NCBI GenBank assembly: GCA_964028335.1
Contig: CAXIIO010001031.1
Location: 1,674,001 to 1,738,000, forward strand
DNA from: Altica lythri
Lineage: Eukaryota; Arthropoda; Insecta; Coleoptera; Chrysomelidae
Direction: 5' to 3'
Length of the DNA: 64,000 nucleotides
Shown piece after piece: positions 20,612 through 30,788 of this stretch. Below the pieces are notes generated by a model that had not been told where the DNA came from, made no database searches, and saw nothing but the letters and a program-made list of their open reading frames with translations. Made by a program: the position numbers and the translations under genes. Each line of letters begins with the position of its first letter. Position 1 is the stretch's first letter.

Positions 20612-22378
20612 TGTAACCTCTTTTTTCTCCAGATGTTAAAAGGCTCGTTTTATCGAGGTTAACAAATGCGAACGGCACTCAGGGGGTAGGAGGAGAGCGA
20701 GCGTGGATTCGACGAGCTAGATGATATTGTATTAAAAAGATATAAGGGGATATATTTACTAGAAAAAATAAAAGATAAAAGAACTTAAAAGGGGACTAAA
20801 GAGAAAGTGAGAGAAATGATGGAAAAAGGGGAAGTAAATGGGCGCCACTTATTTTTTTATCTTAAGGATGGGGAAATATAAGAAACCCAGATGGACAAAA
20901 TGTTAAATCTAGAAGTTGGATAAAGTAATGTATTAGATGTTATAGATAAAGTTAAAATAAGAAAGATATAAGGGACGTAAGATAAGATGCAGTAATATTG
21001 GGTAAACCAGTAGATGTTCTGGTTAAAATTTTTAAATTAAACACTTTTATTAGAAAAACTAGAAAGAGAAAGTTATACTTACTTTTTGTTCTTACTTATC
21101 ACAACGGCTCTACTTATTTTGATCAAGTTAAAAACTAAAATTTAAGAGTGAAATACGTCTTATTCTTGTTGTTAATGAGATTAGATCAGAATAACTTACA
21201 CCAGGTCAGAAAATAAAACATATAAATAAACAATAAACAATATTTATTACGGTGTGTAATAATAAGTCAAACAGATGAACGAAACAAATAGACATATAAA
21301 ATATCAACAATTAAATAAGGTAAAATACTGCAAAACACATTAGTGTTTAATCACATATAGAAACAATATTACACATTCAATAACAGCTAAGTATTTTTAT
21401 ATTGTTATTTCTGTGTACCCATTTAAGCAGAATGTGATATGAAAAAGGAATTGAAAAGTATCAAAATTTAATAAAAAATTGTAAATCACTTTTAGCTTAA
21501 AAGATGTTTTACTCGAGTAAAAAATTGGGGGTACCATATAATAATTTATATTAAAACATTAAAATTAAGATAAACATCAAGAAATAAAAAAAAAATTATC
21601 ATACAGGTGTTACAAAAATATTTAGTCAGACCCTGCGTAACGCTTTCACTGTTAACTAAAGCATGTATACGACGAACTATTTAGAAATTTGCACACTGTA
21701 GGAGTCTGTTGATAAGGTGCTAGGTTTTTTATAAAAACCGGTTTCACTGTGGATTTTATGAGCACTTCTTACGTTAATTACCCACACTCTGATATTATTC
21801 CGGTGAGTCACAATTAAGTTTTTGTGCCAAAGAAAAAAATGGTATCCCAAATTTCTGGTAGTTAAGAGATAGTAATTATATTAAAAGACTTACAGTTTGT
21901 TTCCTAGATAAGAGAATTTAATGGGGCCACACCCAATTCATACGCTACAGTAGAAACTGGTGATTCTTCGATACTACTAGACAGCTTTTTCATCAGAGAG
22001 GTTCTCCACTTGCTCACTGACTTTACTTTACTTAGAAACACTAAATTGCAAATAGTTATTTGCAAATTTAAAGGAAATTTGCCGGTATTTGAATCTAGGG
22101 GTTATACGAAATCGACTTATCAGCACAAGGACCCACGCTAGACTGACTCTTTGATCGCGGTCAAAATTAAAACCGCGTCACTTTAAACCACCCCTCTTGC
22201 GCCACATCAGCTTATTCCTCCGATTTGATTGGTCGGGCTCGAAAAATCGATAGTTTTGACAGTTAAACCGTTAAAGCCGAGAATTTTCTAGAAGGTAATA
22301 TGATCAGGGTCGGCTTAAGTAAGGAAATATATTAAAAAAATAAAAATTTTGCATAGTGTTTTTTGGACATGCTACACA
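20612..22378 (-). repeat. 3' LTR (complete, 1,767 bp)
   Basis: On the minus strand it runs from TGTGTAGC to GGTTACA, giving the usual TG...CA ends with a matching TGT/ACA. Positions 20612-22341 align without gaps to 29031-30760 with two substitutions, near 21832 and 22210. The junction with the array is after ggttagtt at 20611. An active promoter in this LTR would transcribe leftward into array units in the sense of the P-like ORFs. Confidence 0.85.
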
Positions 22379-22393
22379 GCCCCTTCCGAAGAG
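22379..22393 (-). other. Probable polypurine tract
   Basis: The minus strand reads CTCTTCGGAAGGGGC directly before the TGTGTAGC start of the 3' LTR. A GGAAGGGG purine block next to the LTR is the normal plus-strand primer site. The final C before TG is slightly unusual. Confidence 0.6.
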
Positions 22394-24357
22394 AAAAAAC
22401 TGGATAGAAAACAGTTTTTAAAGAAAAATAAGCTATGGTTGGAACAACAGTAGTGTGTCTAAAAAACTGAAGCTGATAAAGGTAGTGAACATCAAGATGT
22501 AGAAAAGCGATCTTAATGAGAACGACAACTATCTAAGTAGAATTGGGGTATTAGTGTCAGTTATTGAATGCGATATAATATTCACACTATTCATTAGTGC
22601 ATTAATATACAAGTGAAACTACACAAGAGTTTGAAGAACCACAAGGTAGGTAAAATGTATCAGATCTGTAGATCTTTGATACTAAGTGACCAGATTTTTA
22701 TAAACGGTACCGGCCAACCGGAAGATCACAAAGTGATCGGGAACAGGTCTACTCCGAAGTTTCTGCACGGAAACAAAAAAGTGTACAGCTCGGCCTAGAC
22801 GGGCAGCACTAAGTGGTATCTTTAATGCAAATCGAAAAAAAAGTATTTATATTGCCCTTGACATAAGATGTCAGGACACACGCTACATTCACACACACAA
22901 GGAAGAAGGTAAAGAATGCTATGTTCCCATAAGTAAAATTTCCCATAGGAGGCACAACGCGTATTTCCATTTTTAGGAACTCCTATAAAGAAAAAAGCTG
23001 AATTTAAACCAAACTGTTAATATTAATTTTGAAAAGGAAGAAAGAAACACGGACGATAGTTATAATTAGGAATCTAATAAGCCTACCGGCTCCATTAGAT
23101 CCGACAGTCAAGGTAAGTACGTGATACGTTAACATCTGAAAAGATGTTTGGAAAAGTTCCGTCCTGCTTGGTTGATATTAAGGATATTACCAAATATGCA
23201 GTAAGGAAGAGAAGAAAACAGTAATTACTTAAAATATAGTTCTCATTGAGAACATTTAATAAAAAAATCTTAAGGTAATAGATCACACTAAGACATTAAC
23301 AGGAATCTAACAAATCTTAAAAACAAATTATCCTAACAGTCTTCAATCCTAGCTGGAAAAAAAATAGAGTAAGTAAAAGAGGAAAAGAAGGAGAGTAGAA
23401 AGAAATTTTATCTATCTTCCTTACAATCTCAACAGACCCACTACCGGAAAGAATTCCCTACGGCTTTCCTAGGCTTATCTCTCGTGACGAATTGCAAGGT
23501 CAAAATAAAATTCCAGAAGAAGTAGTTAAGATTGAATTTTGTTAGTCAAAAAAGTAAAGTGATTCCAATAGTAGTCATGTTACGGATCAAAATTCTTTAA
23601 ACCAACGATACGTAAAGGTATAAAATTGTATGAAAGAACGAAAAATAATTTTTAAAAAATTCAAAAAAAATTTTCAAAAAAAATTTTCTTTAAAAAAAAT
23701 TTTCATGTGTCTTCCACTATGGTACGATAATCGTCTTATATCCATATCAAAGATAACAAGTAGTTTATGGATAATGAACGAGAAATAAGGTACTAAAAAA
23801 AGTTTCTAAACAAAAAACAGTAATAGATATTACTGAACGATACGATAATTAATTTACAAGTGCTGACGCACCTATACGGTAGGTTAACGGTAGATAAAGA
23901 AAAAACTATTTTTTCCTTCAAGAAAAACAATACAAGTGTTAAAACACTCATAAGGTAGGTAAACGGTAGTTACGAGAAACATATTTTCTCCTTCGGTACG
24001 ATAACAACAAGTGTTAATACACTTATTAGGTAAATGGACGGTAAATGAGGGAAAGTAAATTCTACTTTCGAGACGATAGAGATAAGTATTAAGGTACTTA
24101 TTAGGTAGGTAAACGGTAGGTAAGAGAAAAGCATTTTCCCTTTCGAGATGAAATGTTCAAGTGGTAATACACTTAAACGATAGATAAGCGATAGTTATAA
24201 GTCTGGATACACTTAAACGAAAAATATAAAAGTGAGGCATAGAGAAAATTATTTAGTGTTGAGTCATAGCGAGAGTTTGAGATATAGAGAAGTCAAAAAA
24301 AAATGGAAAAGGAAAGCTTATACGGATAATTCTGAGGAAACAGAGAAACATTAGTTT
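22394..24357 (-). other. Non-coding 3' region of the retrotransposon
   Basis: About 2 kb between the end of pol and the polypurine tract, AT-rich, with only short chance ORFs (61 and 63 codons). No env-like frame, signal peptide or membrane segment is recognisable. Its left part shows nothing else; its right part holds the 75-bp repeats listed separately and long A/T runs near 23640-23705. It could be a fully decayed env or a regulatory region. Confidence 0.6.
23870..24230. repeat. Degenerate 75-bp tandem repeats with a stem-loop in most copies
   Basis: The motif ggtaggtaaacggtag and relatives recur at 23879, 23954, 24029, 24104 and, more diverged, near 24178, at intervals close to 75 bp. 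Most copies also contain a short inverted repeat such as aagtgttaatacactt (6-bp stem, 4-nt loop) at about 23935, 24009, 24084 and 24159. The repeats lie between pol and the 3' LTR. Role unknown; candidates are an RNA packaging or export element, or a binding-site cluster. Confidence 0.7.
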
Positions 24358-27300
24358 CTATTCGGAGAGTTCATCTTCAGAAGAATCATCGGAATCAGAG
24401 ACATAAGGCTTAAGGTCTTTTATATGCCAGTTTCCTGCTTTTGATCCATCGGGATTTTGTAATGTATATACTAGTGGAGATAGTTTACGGACAACCGTAC
24501 ATAAGAGATATTTAGGAGCTAATTTGGACATAAACTTATCGGCAGCTTTGGAGAGAACTTTATTTCTCCTCCACACCTTATCACCAACGTTGAATTGAAT
24601 ATTTCGACGACGAAGGTTATAGGTTTTGGAATTTCTTTGATAGGCATGGTGAAGATTGTGTTGTATTTCAAAAAAAATATCCTTTAACCCTTGTATATCT
24701 GAAACGTATTTATCGTATTGTTCAGGAGTATTAAGGGACATAGGACGATCAGCGCCATTAGCGGAATAGTAATTTCCAGATATCGGTACATGTCTCGCGA
24801 AATTTAAAAATGATGGAGAATATTTGGTGACTTCGTGTCTAGCGGTGTTGATAGCCTGTCGGATTTTAGAAAGCTCATTATCCCAGTTAGAATGTTCATC
24901 GATATAACACCTAATAGCGGTTCCAATGGTTTTATTCGTTCTTTCTACAAAATTACACTGTGGTGAATAGACGGCATTGAACCATATTTTTTGGACTTTG
25001 TATTGATCACAGAGATGTTTCATCATGGGATTGTTAAGGTTTCTAGCGTTATCGCAGATAAGGAATTGAGGAACACCAAACATGAGAAATACTTCATTTT
25101 CTATGAAATTAACGATATTTTTGGTGGTGGCTTTTCGTAAGGGTTGTAATAAAGTAAATTTAGAAAACCAATCGGTAACAACTAAGAGCCAGGTATATCC
25201 TTTTTTGGAGCGAGGGAGAGGACCAATAAGATCAAGTGCGATAATTTGCCATGGGAATTCGGCAGATTTCTCTTTTCCCATTAAACCTATTTTAGTGGAG
25301 GTAGGCATTTTTTGGGCTCCACAAATTTTACAAGATCTAACAAAACGAAGGACATCGTTTCTCATTTTAGGCCAATAATATCGTTCTTGGATTCGGTTCA
25401 GTGTTTTGAAAAATCCGAAATGGGCACAGGTAGGGGGATCATGACAAGATGACATAATGTCATGTCTCTGGGGTTTTGGTACGAAAACTTTCCACTCTAT
25501 TTCATTAGTGGCGAAAGGCAATTTGGAAGGGATTAATTTATAAACCAAGTCATTATCTACTTTCCATTGAGGGTAGAGCTCAGGGTGTTGGAGAATTTTA
25601 GTACGGAACTCATCGAACCATACGTCTATTCGATTAGTGTCTACCTCAAGATACGAGATTTGGGGTTGTTCAGGGAAGGCACGACTCAAGGCATCAGGAA
25701 CGAGATGGGAAGATCCCTTACGGTGGATAAGGTCGAAATTATGTTGACGAAGCCGCATAGCCCATCGAGCAAGTTTTCCAGAGGGATTGTTGATATTCTT
25801 CAACCAAAGTAAGGAGTGGTGGTCGGTAATTACTTGGAATTTGGTACCTTCAATATAGGGACGAAATTTTTCAATGCTGAAGATGACAGCTAGACATTCT
25901 CGTTCTGTGACAGAGTAGTTACGCTCTGCTCGGGATAAGGTTCTGCTAGCATAAGCTATTACGACATCTGAACCATCAAATGACTGTGTGAGGACACCGC
26001 CAAGGCCAGTATCACTAGCATCACATTGGATTATGAACGGTTTAGAGAAATCTGGCTGTGTTAACACAGGGGCAGAAATAAGGGCTTCTTTTATTTGGGT
26101 GAAGGAGAACTCCGCTTGGCTAGTCCATTCGATAGATTGTTTTTTCTTTTTACCTTTCAGTAGATCATTAATAGGAGAGACAAGGGAAGAAAAGTCTTTG
26201 ATGAAACGACGGTACCAGGAACACATACCGATAAATCTTTTGACCTCTGTGAAAGTTGTTGGACGGGGATAATTGATCATGGCCGAAATTTTATCAGGAT
26301 CTGTTTTTAGAATGTTGTTCCCTACGATATAACCTAGAAATTTTAGTTCTGGCTTGAAAAATTCACATTTTTTGACATTTATCGTTAGGTTAGCATCTTT
26401 TAGCTTATCTCTGACTTCAGATAAGAGACGAATATGTTCTTCAAATGAATTTGTACAGATAATAATGTCATCAAGATAACAAAAGATATTTGGTTCGTAA
26501 GCCGGACCGAAGATAGCGTCAACTAAACGTTGCTGGGTTTGTGCCGAATTGCACAATCCAAAAGGCATTACAGTGAATTGAAAAGAGCCTCTGCCGATAA
26601 CACTAAAAGCGGTTTTTTCTTTCGAAGAGGGATCTAAAGGGACTTGCCAGAAAGCTTTTCGTAAGTCTATTGAACTTATAAATTTGGTACCTTTGAGAAG
26701 AGAGAGAATTCGATCGATATTTGGCAAGGGGTAGGTATCGTGTTTAGTTACATCGTTGAGGGTTCGACCATCGAAACAGAAACGATATTCATCATTAGCT
26801 TTTTTGACGAGAAGTACTGGAGAACACCAAGGACTATTTGAGGGTTCTATAACACCTAGACGAAGCATTTCGTCCAATTCGTCGTTAAGAATCTTCGACA
26901 TATAGGGAGACATTGGGAATGGTCGTTTTTTGAAGGGTTTTGCATCCCCGGTATCGATATGCATTTGTATTTTATCGGTACGACCTAGCCGATTAGTATT
27001 ACTGATAACAGAAAAGGACTCTATAGTATTCTTAGCTAATGTCTGTTGAACGGGAGTTAGAACTTCGAGAGTATTGAGGGATGTGGTGTTTAATTCTGGT
27101 TCCATTTCAGAGAGAAACTGGGGTTTAGAAGTGCTGTTGGAAGACCAGGTATTTTTGGAGAAATCAATAATAAGTGAGAAGGTTTTTACAAAGTTATTTC
27201 CAAGAATGAAGGTACAAGGTAGTGAAGGGACGACTAGTGCTTTAATGACATGTAAGATATTGTTAGCTACAATTGGTAGATCTACAGTACCAGAGACAAC

Positions 27301-27699
27301 TTGGTTAGTGCCATCTGCTAGGGAAACATTTCGATGTTCAGAAGAATTTATTTGTACATTGTTGACTTTAAGGAAATTGAGGGCTTTATTACCAACTACG
27401 GTAATTGAACAACCGGTGTCCAACAGGACGACGAAATTTGTCGAGAAAATTTGCATGGATAGGTAGGGTCTTGTATCGGTAGACTTGTTCAGTAAAACTG
27501 GGGCAGTTATTTGTAAAGGGTTTTGAAAGAAATTTTTAACAACTTTTAGCCATTTCTCCCATTGATCTTGTTTTTTGATATCGGTTTTACTAGGGCGGTA
27601 AAGAGAGAGTGCACCGATACGACATTCTCCCCTAGTTAGTTTTTTGAACATCGGGGGCAGGTAGAAACAGTGACATTTGGGGAACCACAACGATAACAA
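24358..27699 (-). CDS. pol: Pol polyprotein (protease, reverse transcriptase, RNase H, integrase), read by -1 frameshift
   Basis: Open frame of 1,113 codons without a usable ATG at its 5' end. It overlaps gag by 64 nt and would be entered at 27639-27645, near residue 19. Domains by residue: aspartic protease LLDTG (D94); reverse transcriptase with D345 and FCYLDD (D410, D411); RNase H with D560, E601, D626 and D669; integrase zinc-binding H753, H760, C790, C793; integrase core D823, D883, E919 with the D(35)E spacing; a C-terminal GPY/F-like region (about 1038-1080) and an acidic tail. The order RT-RNase H-integrase is that of Ty3/gypsy. Integrase has CDNARN where most have DNG. All key residues are present, so the enzyme set may be functional. 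Confidence 0.93.
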   Translation of the reverse strand: MLSLWFPKCHCFYLPPMFKKLTRGECRIGALSLYRPSKTDIKKQDQWEKWLKVVKNFFQNPLQITAPVLLNKSTDTRPYLSMQIFSTNFVVLLDTGCSITVVGNKALNFLKVNNVQINSSEHRNVSLADGTNQVVSGTVDLPIVANNILHVIKALVVPSLPCTFILGNNFVKTFSLIIDFSKNTWSSNSTSKPQFLSEMEPELNTTSLNTLEVLTPVQQTLAKNTIESFSVISNTNRLGRTDKIQMHIDTGDAKPFKKRPFPMSPYMSKILNDELDEMLRLGVIEPSNSPWCSPVLLVKKANDEYRFCFDGRTLNDVTKHDTYPLPNIDRILSLLKGTKFISSIDLRKAFWQVPLDPSSKEKTAFSVIGRGSFQFTVMPFGLCNSAQTQQRLVDAIFGPAYEPNIFCYLDDIIICTNSFEEHIRLLSEVRDKLKDANLTINVKKCEFFKPELKFLGYIVGNNILKTDPDKISAMINYPRPTTFTEVKRFIGMCSWYRRFIKDFSSLVSPINDLLKGKKKKQSIEWTSQAEFSFTQIKEALISAPVLTQPDFSKPFIIQCDASDTGLGGVLTQSFDGSDVVIAYASRTLSRAERNYSVTERECLAVIFSIEKFRPYIEGTKFQVITDHHSLLWLKNINNPSGKLARWAMRLRQHNFDLIHRKGSSHLVPDALSRAFPEQPQISYLEVDTNRIDVWFDEFRTKILQHPELYPQWKVDNDLVYKLIPSKLPFATNEIEWKVFVPKPQRHDIMSSCHDPPTCAHFGFFKTLNRIQERYYWPKMRNDVLRFVRSCKICGAQKMPTSTKIGLMGKEKSAEFPWQIIALDLIGPLPRSKKGYTWLLVVTDWFSKFTLLQPLRKATTKNIVNFIENEVFLMFGVPQFLICDNARNLNNPMMKHLCDQYKVQKIWFNAVYSPQCNFVERTNKTIGTAIRCYIDEHSNWDNELSKIRQAINTARHEVTKYSPSFLNFARHVPISGNYYSANGADRPMSLNTPEQYDKYVSDIQGLKDIFFEIQHNLHHAYQRNSKTYNLRRRNIQFNVGDKVWRRNKVLSKAADKFMSKLAPKYLLCTVVRKLSPLVYTLQNPDGSKAGNWHIKDLKPYVSDSDDSSEDELSE

Positions 27700-28922
27700 A
27701 AATAGGATTTTTGTTGATTTTGACAGCTAGAATAAATATGTCCTTTCTTATGACAATTCCAGCAGGTAACATCCCTACTGTTAGGAGTATTAGTTGGATT
27801 AGAAGTACTCGCTACGTTGTTGGAGGTAGAAGGTAAGTTAGATGTTCTCGGTTTATTAGTTCGTTGTTTAGGACGATGATTAGTAGAGTCAATAGCAGAT
27901 ACTTTGGTTTGGAAAGAAGGTTTTTGAAAAGAGAGTGATTTAGCATCCTCCAATTTTTTGACTAATTGAATTAGATCAGAGACGGTATTTACATTGGAGA
28001 GAGTTACGTGAGGAATGTATTCCGGAAGTAAATTTCGGGTGATGTATTTTAACTTGCTAACTTCAGCTGGTTCACGAGAGAGGCGTTTGAAGAGAGAAGT
28101 GAGTTGAGCAACAAAAATAATAATAGACTCGTTCTTTTTCTGTTTATAGCCTTTAATTTCCTCCCAGAGTTGTTCATCATTTTCTGGTGGTAGAAAGGTT
28201 GATTTGAGAACATTCGTAAGTTCATCCCAAGAGTTGAGAGAGGTTTTGATGCTGCGGAACCATATTAAAGCATCCCCGGTGAAAAGTTCAACCGCTGATT
28301 GAAAAAGAGTTTCAGGTAGGATGTTGCGGGATTCAGCTAGTTCTTTAATTTTTTCTAGAAATTCAAAAACGCTTTTAGGATCACCGTTAAATTTAATATT
28401 CCATTTCGATAAAGGAAAACGATCTAAATATCTAATTTCAGGGGTAGAGACGTTGATTATAGGTACTGTGCCTTCTGTATTCGGAACTGAACTAGAAGAA
28501 GGTGAATTATTGAAGGGAATAGTTTTATCTATCATTTCTTGTTCGAGAAGGAGACAAGTGGTTTTAGATTCATCGCGGAAATTTATATCATCCTCGGAAG
28601 GATTTTCAGGTAGAGGTAAACGTTGTATTCTGCCTAACAAGTGAGCGATCCTAGATTTTACTCTACGAAAACATGAATCTGAAGCAGAACCTTCAAATTC
28701 TTCTATTAGATTGGAAACGCTGTCGATAGAATTTTTAATTGCTACCTTTTCGTCTTCTAAGTTAATGTTTTCTAAAGTGAACGTACCGTTTGTTTCTTTG
28801 GTTAACAATCTTTTGAGGACTTTCCTTTTATCCTCTATCTTTCTGTTGGTGGCTGTTCCTCTGATCTTTAACTCGTAGTTAATTTCGTCTGCTGTTAGAA
28901 AAGTTACCTCAAAATTGGCCAT
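27636..28922 (-). CDS. gag: Gag polyprotein with CCHC zinc knuckle
   Basis: 428 codons from a true ATG at 28920-28922 to TAA at 27636-27638. It would form the particle and bind the element RNA. Residues about 170-330 resemble the gypsy-type gag/capsid domain (FNGDPKSVFEFLEKI, ALIWFRS). A Ser/Thr/Asn/Pro-rich linker follows, then a CX2CX4HX4C knuckle (C387, C390, H395, C400) and a second CX2C...CX2C cluster (C409, C412, C422, C425). The 108-nt leader from the LTR to the ATG is short. No internal stops. Confidence 0.9.
   Translation of the reverse strand: MANFEVTFLTADEINYELKIRGTATNRKIEDKRKVLKRLLTKETNGTFTLENINLEDEKVAIKNSIDSVSNLIEEFEGSASDSCFRRVKSRIAHLLGRIQRLPLPENPSEDDINFRDESKTTCLLLEQEMIDKTIPFNNSPSSSSVPNTEGTVPIINVSTPEIRYLDRFPLSKWNIKFNGDPKSVFEFLEKIKELAESRNILPETLFQSAVELFTGDALIWFRSIKTSLNSWDELTNVLKSTFLPPENDEQLWEEIKGYKQKKNESIIIFVAQLTSLFKRLSREPAEVSKLKYITRNLLPEYIPHVTLSNVNTVSDLIQLVKKLEDAKSLSFQKPSFQTKVSAIDSTNHRPKQRTNKPRTSNLPSTSNNVASTSNPTNTPNSRDVTCWNCHKKGHIYSSCQNQQKSYFCYRCGSPNVTVSTCPRCSKN
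27639..27645 (-). other. -1 ribosomal frameshift site A_AAA_AAC
   Basis: In the gag frame the heptamer is the last two codons and one base before the gag stop TAA (27636-27638). It is a canonical X_XXY_YYZ slippery sequence. Slipping back one base enters the pol frame exactly. Confidence 0.85.
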
Positions 28923-29004
28923 TGTGATAAGAAAAAGTAACGGAAATTGTCGATATCAAAAGTGTGTAATTTTATTGTCGGAAAAATAGGGATTTTATCA
29001 TCGG

Positions 29005-29022
29005 GCCCCACGTTGGGCGCCA
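29005..29022 (-). other. Primer binding site, tRNA-Lys(CUU)
   Basis: The plus strand reads gccccacgttgggcgcca, which equals the 3' end of tRNA-Lys(CUU) including CCA, as I recall it. The minus strand therefore holds an 18-nt complement beginning TGGCGCCC, 8 nt from the 5' LTR. Confidence 0.85.
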
Positions 29023-29030
29023 AATTTATG

Positions 29031-30760
29031 TGTAACCTCTTTTTTCTCCAGATGTTAAAAGGCTCGTTTTATCGAGGTTAACAAATGCGAACGGCACTCA
29101 GGGGGTAGGAGGAGAGCGAGCGTGGATTCGACGAGCTAGATGATATTGTATTAAAAAGATATAAGGGGATATATTTACTAGAAAAAATAAAAGATAAAAG
29201 AACTTAAAAGGGGACTAAAGAGAAAGTGAGAGAAATGATGGAAAAAGGGGAAGTAAATGGGCGCCACTTATTTTTTTATCTTAAGGATGGGGAAATATAA
29301 GAAACCCAGATGGACAAAATGTTAAATCTAGAAGTTGGATAAAGTAATGTATTAGATGTTATAGATAAAGTTAAAATAAGAAAGATATAAGGGACGTAAG
29401 ATAAGATGCAGTAATATTGGGTAAACCAGTAGATGTTCTGGTTAAAATTTTTAAATTAAACACTTTTATTAGAAAAACTAGAAAGAGAAAGTTATACTTA
29501 CTTTTTGTTCTTACTTATCACAACGGCTCTACTTATTTTGATCAAGTTAAAAACTAAAATTTAAGAGTGAAATACGTCTTATTCTTGTTGTTAATGAGAT
29601 TAGATCAGAATAACTTACACCAGGTCAGAAAATAAAACATATAAATAAACAATAAACAATATTTATTACGGTGTGTAATAATAAGTCAAACAGATGAACG
29701 AAACAAATAGACATATAAAATATCAACAATTAAATAAGGTAAAATACTGCAAAACACATTAGTGTTTAATCACATATAGAAACAATATTACACATTCAAT
29801 AACAGCTAAGTATTTTTATATTGTTATTTCTGTGTACCCATTTAAGCAGAATGTGATATGAAAAAGGAATTGAAAAGTATCAAAATTTAATAAAAAATTG
29901 TAAATCACTTTTAGCTTAAAAGATGTTTTACTCGAGTAAAAAATTGGGGGTACCATATAATAATTTATATTAAAACATTAAAATTAAGATAAACATCAAG
30001 AAATAAAAAAAAAATTATCATACAGGTGTTACAAAAATATTTAGTCAGACCCTGCGTAACGCTTTCACTGTTAACTAAAGCATGTATACGACGAACTATT
30101 TAGAAATTTGCACACTGTAGGAGTCTGTTGATAAGGTGCTAGGTTTTTTATAAAAACCGGTTTCACTGTGGATTTTATGAGCACTTCTTACGTTAATTAC
30201 CCACACTCTGATATTATTCCGGTGAGTCACAATTAAGTTTTTGTGCCAAAAAAAAAAATGGTATCCCAAATTTCTGGTAGTTAAGAGATAGTAATTATAT
30301 TAAAAGACTTACAGTTTGTTTCCTAGATAAGAGAATTTAATGGGGCCACACCCAATTCATACGCTACAGTAGAAACTGGTGATTCTTCGATACTACTAGA
30401 CAGCTTTTTCATCAGAGAGGTTCTCCACTTGCTCACTGACTTTACTTTACTTAGAAACACTAAATTGCAAATAGTTATTTGCAAATTTAAAGGAAATTTG
30501 CCGGTATTTGAATCTAGGGGTTATACGAAATCGACTTATCAGCACAAGGACCCACGCTAGACTGACTCTTTGATCGCGGTCAAAATTAAAACCGCGTCAC
30601 TTTAAACCACCCCTCTTGCGCCACATCATCTTATTCCTCCGATTTGATTGGTCGGGCTCGAAAAATCGATAGTTTTGACAGTTAAACCGTTAAAGCCGAG
30701 AATTTTCTAGAAGGTAATATGATCAGGGTCGGCTTAAGTAAGGAAATATATTAAAAAAAT
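29031..30760 (-). repeat. 5' LTR, truncated at its outer end
   Basis: Aligns to 20612-22341 with two substitutions, but the last 37 bp, including the TG start (22342-22378 in the 3' LTR), are missing. It ends in aaaaaaat directly against the array T-run. The loss lies at the U3 end; promoter elements further in may be intact. Confidence 0.85.
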
Positions 30761-30788
30761 TTTTTTTTGGGCAAATCGAAACTACAAG

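Larger units (their letters stand above)
20612..30760 (-). mobile_element. Ty3/gypsy-type LTR retrotransposon, nearly complete
   Basis: Minus-strand order: 5' LTR (29031-30760, truncated), tRNA-Lys primer site, 108-nt leader, gag, pol with protease, reverse transcriptase, RNase H and integrase in gypsy order, a 2-kb non-coding region, polypurine tract, 3' LTR (20612-22378). No env ORF is seen. Both coding frames are open, so the element may have been active recently, although loss of 37 bp from the 5' LTR end may affect its function. It lies in a single array unit, in the second short ORF of the inserted block. Confidence 0.95.

Noticed and set aside
22613..23286. Small ORFs of 61 and 63 codons as env remnants
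   Set aside because: They are short, on opposite strands, in AT-rich sequence, without signal peptide, fusion or membrane features.
24226..24280. Plus-strand TATAAAAG as an antisense promoter near the pol end
   Set aside because: A single TATA-like string in AT-rich sequence with no clear initiator is too weak to annotate.
20612..30760. tRNA gene at 29001-29022
   Set aside because: Only the last 18 nt match tRNA-Lys and they lie 8 nt from an LTR; this is the primer binding site.
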